This document shows positions 17,968-26,878 of a DNA stretch of 64,000 nucleotides, piece after piece. Position 1 is the stretch's first letter. Each line of letters opens with the position of its first letter. The position numbers were made by a program, and so were the translations under genes. A model generated the notes under the pieces. That model did no database searches. It saw only the letters and a program-made list of their open reading frames with translations, and was not told the origin of the DNA. This DNA is from Rhodobacteraceae bacterium (ex Bugula neritina AB1) (GTDB lineage: Bacteria; Pseudomonadota; Alphaproteobacteria; Rhodobacterales; Rhodobacteraceae). Where the stretch lies: NCBI GenBank assembly GCA_001730095.1, contig MDLF01000085.1:32500-96499 (forward strand). The letters are read 5' to 3'.

Positions 17968-18783
17968 TTAATGCGCCATGAAAACTGGCACGGCAGCATC
18001 CGCGATGATATCAGTGGTCACGCCTCCAAAGAGATCATGCGAAAACTTCGAATGCTCGAAGGCTCCGGTGACAATGAGCTTTGCGCCGTCACTTTGCGCC
18101 GCCGAAAGGATGGTTTCTGCAATACTGCCGCTGCGCTTTACCGTTCGGGCGTCCACCTTGACGCCTTGCCTTTGCATATTGGCAACCATGCGATCTGTCC
18201 CGCGCGGCGTGTTGCCCACGCTCAACAAGGTGACATGAGATTTTTCAGCAAGAATGGACATTGAATCCCCGATTGCGCGCGTCGCAGAACGCTTGCCATC
18301 CCAGGCAACCAGGGCTCGGTCTGCAAGACCGGTCGCATCATACGCATCCGGGACAACCAAGACCGGACGGCCCGACTTCAAGGCCAATATATCCGGATTG
18401 GCCGACAGATGTGCTTCGGTTGCAGCTTCGGAATGAACGCCCGCGACAATCAGGTCAAACCCATGAGCGAATTCGGAAAGCGGGCCGTCCTTGGCCGGGT
18501 CCAATTCCACGAATTCAGCACGATCCGGGATGCCTTCGGCCTTGACGGCGCTTTCAAAGCGCCGCCGCACGTTCCCAATATGCTTGGCGTCGGTCTCTCT
18601 GATGTAGGACAAGAGAGCATTGGGCACATGCGCTGCGTACCGGTTCGCCAGGGTAGACGTGCCATGTCGCAAAACACCGGTCAAATGGGCATCATGATGC
18701 TTGGCCAATCGGATGGCATGCCTCAACCCGCTGCCTTTGGCCTCATCGCCGCTGTACGCACAAAGTATCGATTTGATTGTCAT
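17968..18783 (-). CDS. Tandem-domain universal stress protein
   Basis: A 271-residue protein with two UspA-type folds. The second half carries the nucleotide-binding glycine loop as VTGAFEHSKFSHDLFGGVT. Usp proteins bind ATP or AMP and are linked to stress survival; the role in a catabolic operon is unclear. It sits 61 bases downstream of the DUF849 gene and just before pcaB, inside the same run of minus-strand genes. Confidence 0.85.
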   Translation of the reverse strand: MTIKSILCAYSGDEAKGSGLRHAIRLAKHHDAHLTGVLRHGTSTLANRYAAHVPNALLSYIRETDAKHIGNVRRRFESAVKAEGIPDRAEFVELDPAKDGPLSEFAHGFDLIVAGVHSEAATEAHLSANPDILALKSGRPVLVVPDAYDATGLADRALVAWDGKRSATRAIGDSMSILAEKSHVTLLSVGNTPRGTDRMVANMQRQGVKVDARTVKRSGSIAETILSAAQSDGAKLIVTGAFEHSKFSHDLFGGVTTDIIADAAVPVFMAH

Positions 18784-18844
18784 GGTTGCAAACCCTTTCC
18801 GCGCTGGCGCATGGCCATTGTCGGGGCACTGAAACAGATTTTCG

Positions 18845-19681
18845 TCATTCCACCTCTCTCAATCCCAGGATGCTGCGGGCAGTCGCGTAATCGGCGACGG
18901 GGCGGTTGTGTTTCTCGCAAATCTCGACCACTCGCTTGACCAGCGCAGCATTCGAAGGCGCAAGGGTCTCACGATCGAGCCTGACGTTGTCCTCCAGCCC
19001 GGTGCGAGCATGGCCGCCTGACGAAACCGCCCATTCGTTCAACATCAGCTGCTGCGCGCCGATGCCGGCGGCGCACCATGGCGCGTCCTCGCCAAACAGT
19101 CGCTTGACCGTTCGGACATAGAAATCAAACACTTGACGATCGACAGGCATAGAGTTTTTAACCCCCATGACAAACTGCACATAAGGGGCATCTGCAATCT
19201 GGCCTGCGGCGTGCATCTTCGCTGCCTGGAAAATGTGGGACAGATCGAAAGCCTCGATTTCGGGCTTCACATCATGGGTCCGCATTTCACTTGCCAACCA
19301 ATCAATCAAATCCGGCGAATTCTCGTACACCCGGGTTGGAAAATTGGTTGATCCGACCGATATCGATGCCATGTCCGGGCGCAGCGGCAGCATGCCGCCA
19401 CGTTCCTGTCCCGCACCGGACCGTCCGCCGGTTGAGAACTGGATGATCATCCCAGGACAGTGTTTTTCCACACCCTCCTTGAGCCGTGCGAATTTTTCGG
19501 GGTCAGAGGACGGCGTCTGGTCTTCATTGCGGACATGGGCGTGGACGATGGACGCACCGGCCTCAAATGCCTCCTGCGTGCTTTCGATCTGTTCAGAGAC
19601 CGAGATAGGCACGGCAGGATTATTTGCCTTGGTCGGCAGCGAGCCGGTGATTGCGACGCAGATGATACAGGGTTCAGACAT
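18845..19681 (-). CDS. BKACE-family beta-keto acid cleavage enzyme (DUF849)
   Basis: A 278-residue TIM-barrel zinc enzyme of the DUF849 family, whose founding member is Kce, 3-keto-5-aminohexanoate cleavage enzyme. These enzymes convert a beta-keto acid plus acetyl-CoA into acetoacetate plus an acyl-CoA. The zinc ligands of Kce (His46, His48, Glu230) match His47, His49 (VHAHVRN) and Glu230 (RTGLEDN). The chosen start (19681) overlaps pcaG by 8 bases, so it belongs to the operon. The obvious substrate here is 3-oxoadipate, the product of PcaD, giving succinyl-CoA. No pcaIJ or pcaF is present in the cluster. Confidence 0.85.
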   Translation of the reverse strand: MSEPCIICVAITGSLPTKANNPAVPISVSEQIESTQEAFEAGASIVHAHVRNEDQTPSSDPEKFARLKEGVEKHCPGMIIQFSTGGRSGAGQERGGMLPLRPDMASISVGSTNFPTRVYENSPDLIDWLASEMRTHDVKPEIEAFDLSHIFQAAKMHAAGQIADAPYVQFVMGVKNSMPVDRQVFDFYVRTVKRLFGEDAPWCAAGIGAQQLMLNEWAVSSGGHARTGLEDNVRLDRETLAPSNAALVKRVVEICEKHNRPVADYATARSILGLREVE

Positions 19682-20294
19682 CGAAAAAGACCGTTTCATT
19701 CTCGCCCTGAAGACGAATGTCAAACCGATAGACCGCAAGGCCGTCTTGTTCCGTACGGGTCGCAATCAGCGTCGGCCGGCGTGCTTCCCACTCGATCATG
19801 TTCAGCACTGGATCCTTCGCGTTGGCCGCCGCTTCATCGCTAAAATACATGCGAGTGTTCAGGCCGACATTGATGCCGCGCGCAACGAGCCAAAGGTTGA
19901 TATGCGGGGCCTGCGTACCGACATTGCCTCCGCCGGTCGGCCCAGGCTTGACCGTCTCGAACGACCATTCGCCGGTCTCGAAGTCGGTGATGACCCGCCC
20001 CCAGCCGCGAAAACCGTCCTCGACCTCGCCGCCGCCTTCCGGGTGGGCATAAATGCCCTGCGCATTCGCCTGCCAGACTTCCAGCAGCACATCCTTGACC
20101 GGGCTGCCGGTGCCGTCGATCACACGGCCTTCGACGCGAATGCGTTCGCCCTTGGCATTTGGCCCGACGATGTCGTGGCCCAGTTCCTGTTTATAGATAT
20201 CGAAACCGGCAGCACCGGGCGCCAATCCGATATGGACATAGGGACCGGCGGTCTGTGAGGCGGTTTCTCTCAGATATTGGAGTTCCTGTGGCAT
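19674..20294 (-). CDS. pcaG: Protocatechuate 3,4-dioxygenase alpha subunit
   Basis: A 206-residue intradiol dioxygenase subunit. It has the family core VIDGTGSPVKDVLLEVWQAN and PHINLWLVARGIN, and lacks the full iron-ligand set of the beta chain, as expected for the non-catalytic alpha chain. With PcaH it cleaves protocatechuate to 3-carboxy-cis,cis-muconate. It starts 3 bases after pcaH. Confidence 0.95.
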   Translation of the reverse strand: MPQELQYLRETASQTAGPYVHIGLAPGAAGFDIYKQELGHDIVGPNAKGERIRVEGRVIDGTGSPVKDVLLEVWQANAQGIYAHPEGGGEVEDGFRGWGRVITDFETGEWSFETVKPGPTGGGNVGTQAPHINLWLVARGINVGLNTRMYFSDEAAANAKDPVLNMIEWEARRPTLIATRTEQDGLAVYRFDIRLQGENETVFFDV

Positions 20295-20297
20295 CGG

Positions 20298-21026
20298 TCA
20301 GTTCCCCTCCAAGCGGTTTTCAAACAGCGTCGAACGACGCCCGCGCAAGACGATGTCGAATTTGTAGGCAATCGTATCCAGCGGGATGGTCGCATTCAGA
20401 TCCAGCTTCGCCGTCAATTGCTCGATCGCATCCTGATCCGGGATTGTCTGCACAATCGGGCAAATCGGGATCAGGGGATCACCTTCGAAATAGCACTGTG
20501 AAATCAGACGCTGGTTGAAGGCCGAGCCAAACACCGACACGTGAATATGCGCTGGCCGCCAGTTGTTCACATGATTGCGCCATGGGTAGGCACCGGGTTT
20601 CACTGTGCGAAAGTAGTAGTACCCGTTTTCATCCGTGATCGTGCGCCCGCAACCACCAAAGTTGGGGTCAATTGGCGCCAGATAGGTGTCTTTCTTGTGC
20701 CGGTACCGCCCGCCCGCATTGGCCTGCCAGATCTCGACCAGCGTTTCGGGAACGGGACGCGCGTTTTCATCCAACACGCGGCCATGAAGAATGATGCGCT
20801 CGCCAATGGGGTTTTCACCTGGGCTGGCGTAGTTGTTCAAAAGATCGTTGTCGAGCGGATCGATGTCATTGTGACCGAAAACCGGCCCGGTGATCTCTCC
20901 GACAGAATTCTGGAGCGAGATCAACGCGTATTGCGGCGACCGTGCGACCGAGGTCTTGTATCCCGGCGTCAGCGCAGGCGGATGCAGAGTTCTGTCCCGT
21001 TGATAGTAGTCCCCATTCTGTTTCAT
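20298..21026 (-). CDS. pcaH: Protocatechuate 3,4-dioxygenase beta subunit
   Basis: A 242-residue catalytic subunit. The non-haem iron site is visible as [11 protein letters not shown] (two His ligands) with upstream tyrosines in [13 protein letters not shown] and [18 protein letters not shown]. The N-terminal [19 protein letters not shown] block is typical of PcaH. It overlaps pcaC by 4 bases. Confidence 0.96.
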   Translation of the reverse strand: MKQNGDYYQRDRTLHPPALTPGYKTSVARSPQYALISLQNSVGEITGPVFGHNDIDPLDNDLLNNYASPGENPIGERIILHGRVLDENARPVPETLVEIWQANAGGRYRHKKDTYLAPIDPNFGGCGRTITDENGYYYFRTVKPGAYPWRNHVNNWRPAHIHVSVFGSAFNQRLISQCYFEGDPLIPICPIVQTIPDQDAIEQLTAKLDLNATIPLDTIAYKFDIVLRGRRSTLFENRLEGN

Positions 21027-21403
21027 GCTGTTCCCTCCATCTCGGCAAAGGTCTGTTTGGCAAGCTTGATCGCGTGATTTGCCTTTGGCACGCCTGCGTA
21101 AATCGCCACATGCAGAAAGGCTTGGAGGATCTCTGCTTTTGAAGCTCCGGTATTCGCAGTGGCACGGATGTGCATCGGGATCTCTTCGAAGTTTCCAGTG
21201 GCCGCCAGCAGCGCCAGCGTCAGCAGAGAGCGATCCCTATGGCTGATGGTGTCATCGGACCAGACAGTGCCCCAGGCACCCTCGGTAATCAGGGTCTGGA
21301 ACGGCTGATCAAATTCAGTCTTGTTCGCCTCGGCCCGGTCCACATGCGCGTCACCCAAAACCGCGCGACGTGTTTTCATTCCGGTGTTGTAGCGTTCAGT
21401 CAT
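21023..21403 (-). CDS. pcaC: 4-carboxymuconolactone decarboxylase
   Basis: A 126-residue CMD-family protein with the characteristic [20 protein letters not shown] segment and the [19 protein letters not shown] helix. It decarboxylates 4-carboxymuconolactone to 3-oxoadipate enol-lactone. It overlaps pcaD by 8 bases and pcaH by 4. Confidence 0.95.
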   Translation of the reverse strand: MTERYNTGMKTRRAVLGDAHVDRAEANKTEFDQPFQTLITEGAWGTVWSDDTISHRDRSLLTLALLAATGNFEEIPMHIRATANTGASKAEILQAFLHVAIYAGVPKANHAIKLAKQTFAEMEGTA

Positions 21404-22181
21404 CGGCGATCTCCGTCAGAAACGAGGTAACGTGGTCGGCAAATTGCCGAGGTGCTTCGATGGGCGGCAAGTGCCCGATGCCATCGAGTTCGATATAGCG
21501 TGCCTGAGCAATCCGTTCGGCACCTGACCGGACAAGGTCGGGTGGGCTTGCACCATCGTGACTGCCGCCAATCACCAGAGTTGGACAGGCAATCTCGGCC
21601 ACGCGGTCCGTCAGATCCGCAGTGGCCAATGCCCCGCAGCAGCCAAGGTAGCCGTCTACTGGCGTGCGGCACAGCATCGACCGCCATGGCCCATTTGCAC
21701 AGCGCGCGTCAGGATCGGCAAACCAGCGGTCCAGAATCTGATCCGATATTGCCTCCAACCCGTTCTCACGGATCGTCGCCATCCGCGCGCTCCACATCTC
21801 GCGGCTTCCCATCCGGGGGGCGGTATTGGACAAAACAAGCCCGCGAACCCGGTCTTTGGCTTTCAGCGCAAGGCTCATCGCCATCATCCCACCAAGAGAG
21901 ATCCCCACGACAATGGCCGAGCTGATCCCCGCCTGATCAAGCACGGCCTCGGCATCCTCGACCAAAGCTTCCAATGAATAGGCGCCCGCCGGTGCGTCGC
22001 TCAGCCCGTGTCCACGGGTGTCCAACCGCAGAAGGCTGTGCCCCTGCGGCAAGCTTTCCAGCACGGCATCCCACATGCGCAGATCCGTCCCAAGCGAGTT
22101 GAGGAACAGGATCGCCGACCCATTCGGATCACCGTCCCGGCGCCAGTGCAGTCCAACCCCATTATGAGAGAGCCAATTCAT
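21396..22181 (-). CDS. pcaD: 3-oxoadipate enol-lactonase
   Basis: A 261-residue alpha/beta hydrolase with nucleophile elbow GISLGG near residue 94, GGSHDGASP holding the acid, and the catalytic His in LDGIGHLPPIE. It opens 3-oxoadipate enol-lactone to 3-oxoadipate. It begins 3 bases after the sulfatase stop, so sulfatase and pca genes share one transcript. Confidence 0.93.
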   Translation of the reverse strand: MNWLSHNGVGLHWRRDGDPNGSAILFLNSLGTDLRMWDAVLESLPQGHSLLRLDTRGHGLSDAPAGAYSLEALVEDAEAVLDQAGISSAIVVGISLGGMMAMSLALKAKDRVRGLVLSNTAPRMGSREMWSARMATIRENGLEAISDQILDRWFADPDARCANGPWRSMLCRTPVDGYLGCCGALATADLTDRVAEIACPTLVIGGSHDGASPPDLVRSGAERIAQARYIELDGIGHLPPIEAPRQFADHVTSFLTEIADD

Positions 22182-22184
22182 ATC

Positions 22185-23759
22185 TTACGCCCTCCCGGTC
22201 GGCATGGGCGCCTGGTCGACATGGGCCATCTCGGCCTGGGCTAGCTGCTCCAGAAGCCGCAGCTTGACGGATGCCATTCCCGCATCGTCCCACAGGTTCA
22301 CGAACTCACCGGGGTCGGCCTCAAGGTCGTAAAGCTCCCCCCAGTTCATGCCCTGAAAGACGCTCATCCGGTACTGCGCATCGCGGACTGAATGTACGTG
22401 CGGCCGGACCGCGAGACCATCCATCGGTTTCTGGTGGGCATATTGGATGAATGCAACGCTGCGGTCCTTGCCGTCGATCAGATCAATGCCTTGCATGCCC
22501 CAGGGCGCCTCAATGCTCGCACGCTCAAGAATGGTTGTGCCGATGTCCTGGGTCTGACCAATCGCGTCCGTGCGCAGACCGCCTGTCGCCTGCGGATCCG
22601 CCCAGATGAACGGGACACGGGTGATCTGCTCGTATTGCTCGGCCCCTTTAAAGAGAAGCTGATGATCGCCCAAATGTTCGCCGTGGTCGGTTGTGAAAAT
22701 CTCGACGGTGTCTTCCGCACGACCGCTTTTCTTTAGCGCCGCCTGCACCCGCCCGACGCAATCGTCGATCATGGTGATCATGCCGCACGTCAAAGCCTGC
22801 GCTTCCTGCGCCTCGCGCGCCGAGCAGCCAATTGCGTTCATGCCCTGAAGGGCGGCTTTGCCTGCATTTCGCTCCTCTATCACCCCCCCGACATGCGGCG
22901 GCGGGGTCCAGTCGTTGCGTGTAAACGCCTCGGGCACTGGCATGTCGTCCGGATCATACATATCCCAGTACTTGCCGGGCGGGTTGAACGGATGATGCGG
23001 GTCCGGCCAGCTGACCATCAAAAAGAACGGCTGATCGCCTTCGGCCTGCTCGGCCAGCCAGGCCTCCGCACGCTCGGCAATATAGGTCGTCGAGTACAAT
23101 TCGGCCGGAACCGCCGTTCGCACTGCCTGTGGGCAGCTGTAATCGTGGGACAGTTGGTTTTCCGCACCGATCAGCTTTGCAGCCTCTGGTTCGCGCTCCA
23201 GCAGCCAGGCCGTGTAATCGCCGCCAATGTGATCGCCATGTCCGGTGACAAGCTCGACATGGTCAAAGCCGTAAAAAGGTGTCGGAACCTTTGGCTGCGG
23301 CCCGGACCAGAAATCTGGTTCTTCCACCTTATAGACCGCTTCAGCCAGGTCATGGCGAACGGCTTCGCTGAGGGGACCGTTGGGTTGGAAATACCCCTCG
23401 CGCGCTTTTGGAATCTTTTGTGTTGCCGCCATGCCGGTAAAAGTCTGCAGGTGGCTCTTGCCGATCAGCGCAGTCTTGTAGCCTGCCTCCTTTAAGACCT
23501 CGACGAAGGTCACGTTGCGCTTGGAAAGCGGCACACCGTTCATGCGAACACCGTGGTTGGCAGGCATCCGGCACGTCATCAGGCTTGCGCGGTTGGGCAT
23601 GCAGACGGGGCTTGCGACATAGAACTTGTCGAAGGTCACGCCCCGTTCTGCCATCCCGTCGATATTAGGTGTCTGCACAATCGGATGGCCATAGCAGCCC
23701 AGGTAGTCGGCCCGATGCTGATCGGTGATGAACAGGATAAAGTTCGGACGTTTGGTCAT
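22185..23759 (-). CDS. Type I sulfatase (formylglycine-dependent), cytoplasmic
   Basis: A 524-residue alkaline-phosphatase-superfamily sulfatase. The formylglycine motif SPVCMPNRAS has the CxPxR core with modifiable Cys53. Metal ligands appear as ITDQHRADYLG at the N-terminus and TTDHGEHLGDH near residue 355. There is no signal peptide, so substrates must be imported. Relatives include aryl and choline sulfatases and phosphonate monoester hydrolases. Its place between a TRAP permease (4-base overlap) and pcaD (3-base gap) suggests desulfation of a sulfated aromatic acid. A maturation enzyme (FGE or anSME) is not in the window. Confidence 0.88.
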   Translation of the reverse strand: MTKRPNFILFITDQHRADYLGCYGHPIVQTPNIDGMAERGVTFDKFYVASPVCMPNRASLMTCRMPANHGVRMNGVPLSKRNVTFVEVLKEAGYKTALIGKSHLQTFTGMAATQKIPKAREGYFQPNGPLSEAVRHDLAEAVYKVEEPDFWSGPQPKVPTPFYGFDHVELVTGHGDHIGGDYTAWLLEREPEAAKLIGAENQLSHDYSCPQAVRTAVPAELYSTTYIAERAEAWLAEQAEGDQPFFLMVSWPDPHHPFNPPGKYWDMYDPDDMPVPEAFTRNDWTPPPHVGGVIEERNAGKAALQGMNAIGCSAREAQEAQALTCGMITMIDDCVGRVQAALKKSGRAEDTVEIFTTDHGEHLGDHQLLFKGAEQYEQITRVPFIWADPQATGGLRTDAIGQTQDIGTTILERASIEAPWGMQGIDLIDGKDRSVAFIQYAHQKPMDGLAVRPHVHSVRDAQYRMSVFQGMNWGELYDLEADPGEFVNLWDDAGMASVKLRLLEQLAQAEMAHVDQAPMPTGRA

Positions 23760-25687
23760 ACCGCTGCCCCTTCTGCCTTTGATCCACCGATATAGCGGAA
23801 TGCGACCAGGGCAATCCCGACAACCAGCGCCGCGATCTCAGCCCAAAGAACCGGCGACAGCAGCGTCACCATCACAGCGAACCTCAACAGGCGTTCGATC
23901 AGGCTCAGCTTGCCGCGGTCATGACCGATCAGCGCACTGGCGCAGAAGTAAAGCGCAGCCAGGAGGAATAGGATCGACGGGATCACCTTGGTCCAGTCCG
24001 TTTCGCCGATCCCCAGCAGCAAGGCATCATCAAACGCCCAGGCAAAGGGGATCAGGAACATCATTGCCCCGATGCGGGTCGAGGCGATGGCTGTCGCAAT
24101 CGGCCTCCCGCCGGACACCGAAGCTGCGGCAAAGGCCGTCAGAGCCACGGGAGGTGTGATGCCTGCGGCCACACCGAAGAAGAAAACAAACATATGCGCG
24201 GCCAGAAGATCCATACCAAAGCCCTGCAAGGTCGGACCCATGACCGAGATAATCGCGATATAGGCGGGAAGCGTCGGCATCCCCATGCCCAGAACGATAC
24301 AGCCCATTGCCGCAATCATCAGCGCCACCAGCAGCGAATTGCTTGAGGCCGTTGACAGAAGGACGGCGAATTTGGTCGGCACACCCGTCGCGGCCAGCGT
24401 GGACACCACGATGCCGACAATCGCGATTGCTACAGCCAGCTGCCCAACCACCTTGCCACCATCCGCCAGCGCCGCAATCAGCTTTTGGGGCGCCCTGCGC
24501 ACTTCGGGATTTAGAAAGCTCATCGGCACCAGAAGCAGGATCGCCGCGATGGATGCGCCCGCTGCCGACAGGCCGCCAATCAGCAAATAGACGATGATTG
24601 CGATGGGACCAAAGACCAAGAGCATGTTGATCCAGTCCTGTGCGACCGGGGCCGGCACGCCCACGTCTTCATCCGTGACCTGAATGTCGAGTTTCTGCGC
24701 TTCGAAATACACCGCCAGAAACAGCGAGGCATAGTAGGCCAGCGCCGGAATGATGACTGCAAGGATCACCGTCAGATAGCTGACTCCGACGATATCGGCC
24801 ATCACAAGCGCCGCTGCGCCCATGATCGGCGGCAAAATCTGCCCGCCGGTCGAGGCTGCGGCCTCAACCGCGCCTGCGAAATTCGAATTGAACCCACGCT
24901 TGCGGATCATCGGGATCGTCACCACGCCCGTGCCGACCACATTGGCAACCGCCGATCCCGAAACCGTACCGAACAGAGCCGAGGCCAGGATCGCAGCATA
25001 GGCCGGTCCGCCTTTGAATTTCTTCATCAGATGGAACGAGATACGGATCATAGAGCCGCCCGCGCCGCACCCTTCGAGGATCGCGCCCAGGATGATGAAG
25101 GGCAGAACTGTGGTCAGCACCACGCCCATGATCGAGCCCAGGATGCCCTGTGCGCTATCATACCAGACATTGGCCGGGATCGTGTCGTAGACGTCGGTTG
25201 GCGCTGTTGCCAGGACGCCAGGCCAATGCTGGCCAGTGCCGAGGTAAAGGAGTGCGATGGCGCCGATGATGGCGATAGGCGCACCCCAGAGGATCCAACA
25301 GGCCCAAAGCGATATGGCGGCTGCAACCAGAGACAGGTAAAGCTCACGCGGACCAAAGAACATGACCGAATTGGCGATGATCTGGCCGATCCTGTAATAG
25401 TCCCAGCACACATAGGTGATCGCGACAAAACCTACAGCATAGGCAGCCAGGTGAAACGCGTTGAGTTTCCCCGCAAGCGCCTTTTTCTCGGCGTCACCGG
25501 CAAAGAAGACCAAAATGCCGAGCCAGTAAAACAGAGGCCGGAACCACTCAACCGGGAAAGGCCCGATCCGTGGCAGGACGTTGTAGGTCGGCATAACATT
25601 TGCCAGCCCCATCAACGCGATGACCAGGCCGATGGCAAAAACTGAAAAACCCGCGATGCGTGGCGCACCTGTTGCGTTGCCAGACAT
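23756..25687 (-). CDS. TRAP transporter fused permease (4TM-12TM)
   Basis: A 643-residue membrane protein in which the small and large TRAP permease parts are fused, the form that partners TAXI binding proteins. The DctM-like half has SALFGTVSGSAVANVVGTG and AAASTGGQILPPIMGAAAL. About 15 or more hydrophobic segments are visible. It lies 85 bases downstream of the TAXI receptor gene and overlaps the sulfatase gene by 4 bases. Confidence 0.93.
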   Translation of the reverse strand: MSGNATGAPRIAGFSVFAIGLVIALMGLANVMPTYNVLPRIGPFPVEWFRPLFYWLGILVFFAGDAEKKALAGKLNAFHLAAYAVGFVAITYVCWDYYRIGQIIANSVMFFGPRELYLSLVAAAISLWACWILWGAPIAIIGAIALLYLGTGQHWPGVLATAPTDVYDTIPANVWYDSAQGILGSIMGVVLTTVLPFIILGAILEGCGAGGSMIRISFHLMKKFKGGPAYAAILASALFGTVSGSAVANVVGTGVVTIPMIRKRGFNSNFAGAVEAAASTGGQILPPIMGAAALVMADIVGVSYLTVILAVIIPALAYYASLFLAVYFEAQKLDIQVTDEDVGVPAPVAQDWINMLLVFGPIAIIVYLLIGGLSAAGASIAAILLLVPMSFLNPEVRRAPQKLIAALADGGKVVGQLAVAIAIVGIVVSTLAATGVPTKFAVLLSTASSNSLLVALMIAAMGCIVLGMGMPTLPAYIAIISVMGPTLQGFGMDLLAAHMFVFFFGVAAGITPPVALTAFAAASVSGGRPIATAIASTRIGAMMFLIPFAWAFDDALLLGIGETDWTKVIPSILFLLAALYFCASALIGHDRGKLSLIERLLRFAVMVTLLSPVLWAEIAALVVGIALVAFRYIGGSKAEGAAV

Positions 25688-25772
25688 GCTCCAGCCCTCC
25701 CGTTAAGATGTCAATTCCCGTGGCGCGTAGTTTTGCAGCGGCGCTTCAATCACGCCGCTGCATGGGTTCGCC

Positions 25773-26777
25773 TTAGTTCGGCAAAAGGTCCTGAGGAACC
25801 TCGACCCCTGCTTCCTGGTAATAGCGAATTGCACCAGGATGTAGTTTTGCGTTCATGCCGGCAAACGGCAGGTCGGGGTCGATCGAACGCATCAGCGCAT
25901 TTGCGTTCATCATCGCATCAAGGTTTGTCCAATAGGCCTTGGTCAGCGCGTAGGCCTGATCGTCGGACATGTCCTTGTGAACGGACATCATCATGGCAGA
26001 GGCCGCGGATGTTAGAGCGCTGTCACCATTGACCTGACCTGAATAGGTGCCCGCGGGAATAGTGGACTCAAACTGTGCCGCTTCGACTAGGAAGGTGCTC
26101 CAGGCTTCGGAACCCAGGACATCCTCAGGCACACCCAAAATCCGGATCTCGCGCTGGAGGCTCAACTCGTTGAGAGCCTGGCTTCCAACCGCTGCAGAGG
26201 CGACATAGACATCAAACTGGCCATCCTGAAAGGACTGCGCCGCTGCGCTCCAAGGCGCGCGAATGCCTTCGTAATCCGCGTCTGTCACACCGCCTGATCC
26301 AAGTGCAATCAGCTTTTTGATCTGCCCACTCGCAGCTCCGGCCGGCGGCCCGATGTAAACACGTTTTCCGACCACATCCGCCCAGTTTTCGATGCCGCTG
26401 TCAGCCCAGGTGATGCCGTGGAACGTGCCGGCTGGAAAGCCAAACAGAGCGCGGATGTTTGGCGCAACTTGCTTGGCCTGATCACCCTGTTGCGCATAGG
26501 GACCAACCCCGCGCGACATTGCGCCATAGGCCCCCGGAGGAATGACCGCCATGTCAATCCGCCCCGCAGCCAGCTTCAACGCGGAACGCGTCAGCGTTTG
26601 GCCCAGGACCACCTGTAAATTCAAGTCTTCCTCAGCCGCGAATTGCGCATAAGTCTGAGGCACAATGCCCGTCAGAGACGCCGCGCCGCCGCCTTCAAGG
26701 CTGAGCGACTGAGCGTTGGCAGAAACACCGGCGACGCCGATGACAGCAGCAGCGATAAATGTCTTGAAGTGACCCAT
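25773..26777 (-). CDS. TAXI family TRAP solute receptor
   Basis: A 334-residue periplasmic binding protein of the TAXI type. The start at 26777 is preceded by AAGGGAGG and gives a signal peptide ending SANAQS; an in-frame ATG at 26822 is rejected because it puts this ribosome site inside the gene. Family features include GRIDMAVIPPGAYGAMS and GKRVYIGPPAGAASGQ. It is the first gene of the sulfatase/pca operon; the ligand is inferred to be an aromatic or sulfated aromatic acid. Confidence 0.9.
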   Translation of the reverse strand: MGHFKTFIAAAVIGVAGVSANAQSLSLEGGGAASLTGIVPQTYAQFAAEEDLNLQVVLGQTLTRSALKLAAGRIDMAVIPPGAYGAMSRGVGPYAQQGDQAKQVAPNIRALFGFPAGTFHGITWADSGIENWADVVGKRVYIGPPAGAASGQIKKLIALGSGGVTDADYEGIRAPWSAAAQSFQDGQFDVYVASAAVGSQALNELSLQREIRILGVPEDVLGSEAWSTFLVEAAQFESTIPAGTYSGQVNGDSALTSAASAMMMSVHKDMSDDQAYALTKAYWTNLDAMMNANALMRSIDPDLPFAGMNAKLHPGAIRYYQEAGVEVPQDLLPN

Positions 26778-26862
26778 TTGTGAATGTCCTCCCTTGGATA
26801 TACCCTCGCAAGAACATTTCATTTCTTTTTCGAAATGTTAAATGAAATTGCAAGCTTTTACT

Positions 26863-26878
26863 ATACCATTTTAGGTAT
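26863..26878. promoter_or_regulatory. Candidate LysR-type operator upstream of the transporter/sulfatase/pca operon
   Basis: The 16-base dyad ATACCATTTTAGGTAT (ATACC-N6-GGTAT) lies about 85 bases before the TAXI gene start and overlaps the last codons of the LysR gene. Its size and shape resemble the PcaQ box reported in Sinorhizobium (ATAACC-N4-GGTTAA type). Nearby at 26813-26839 an AACATTTC/GAAATGTT inverted repeat may also be regulatory. Confidence 0.5.
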
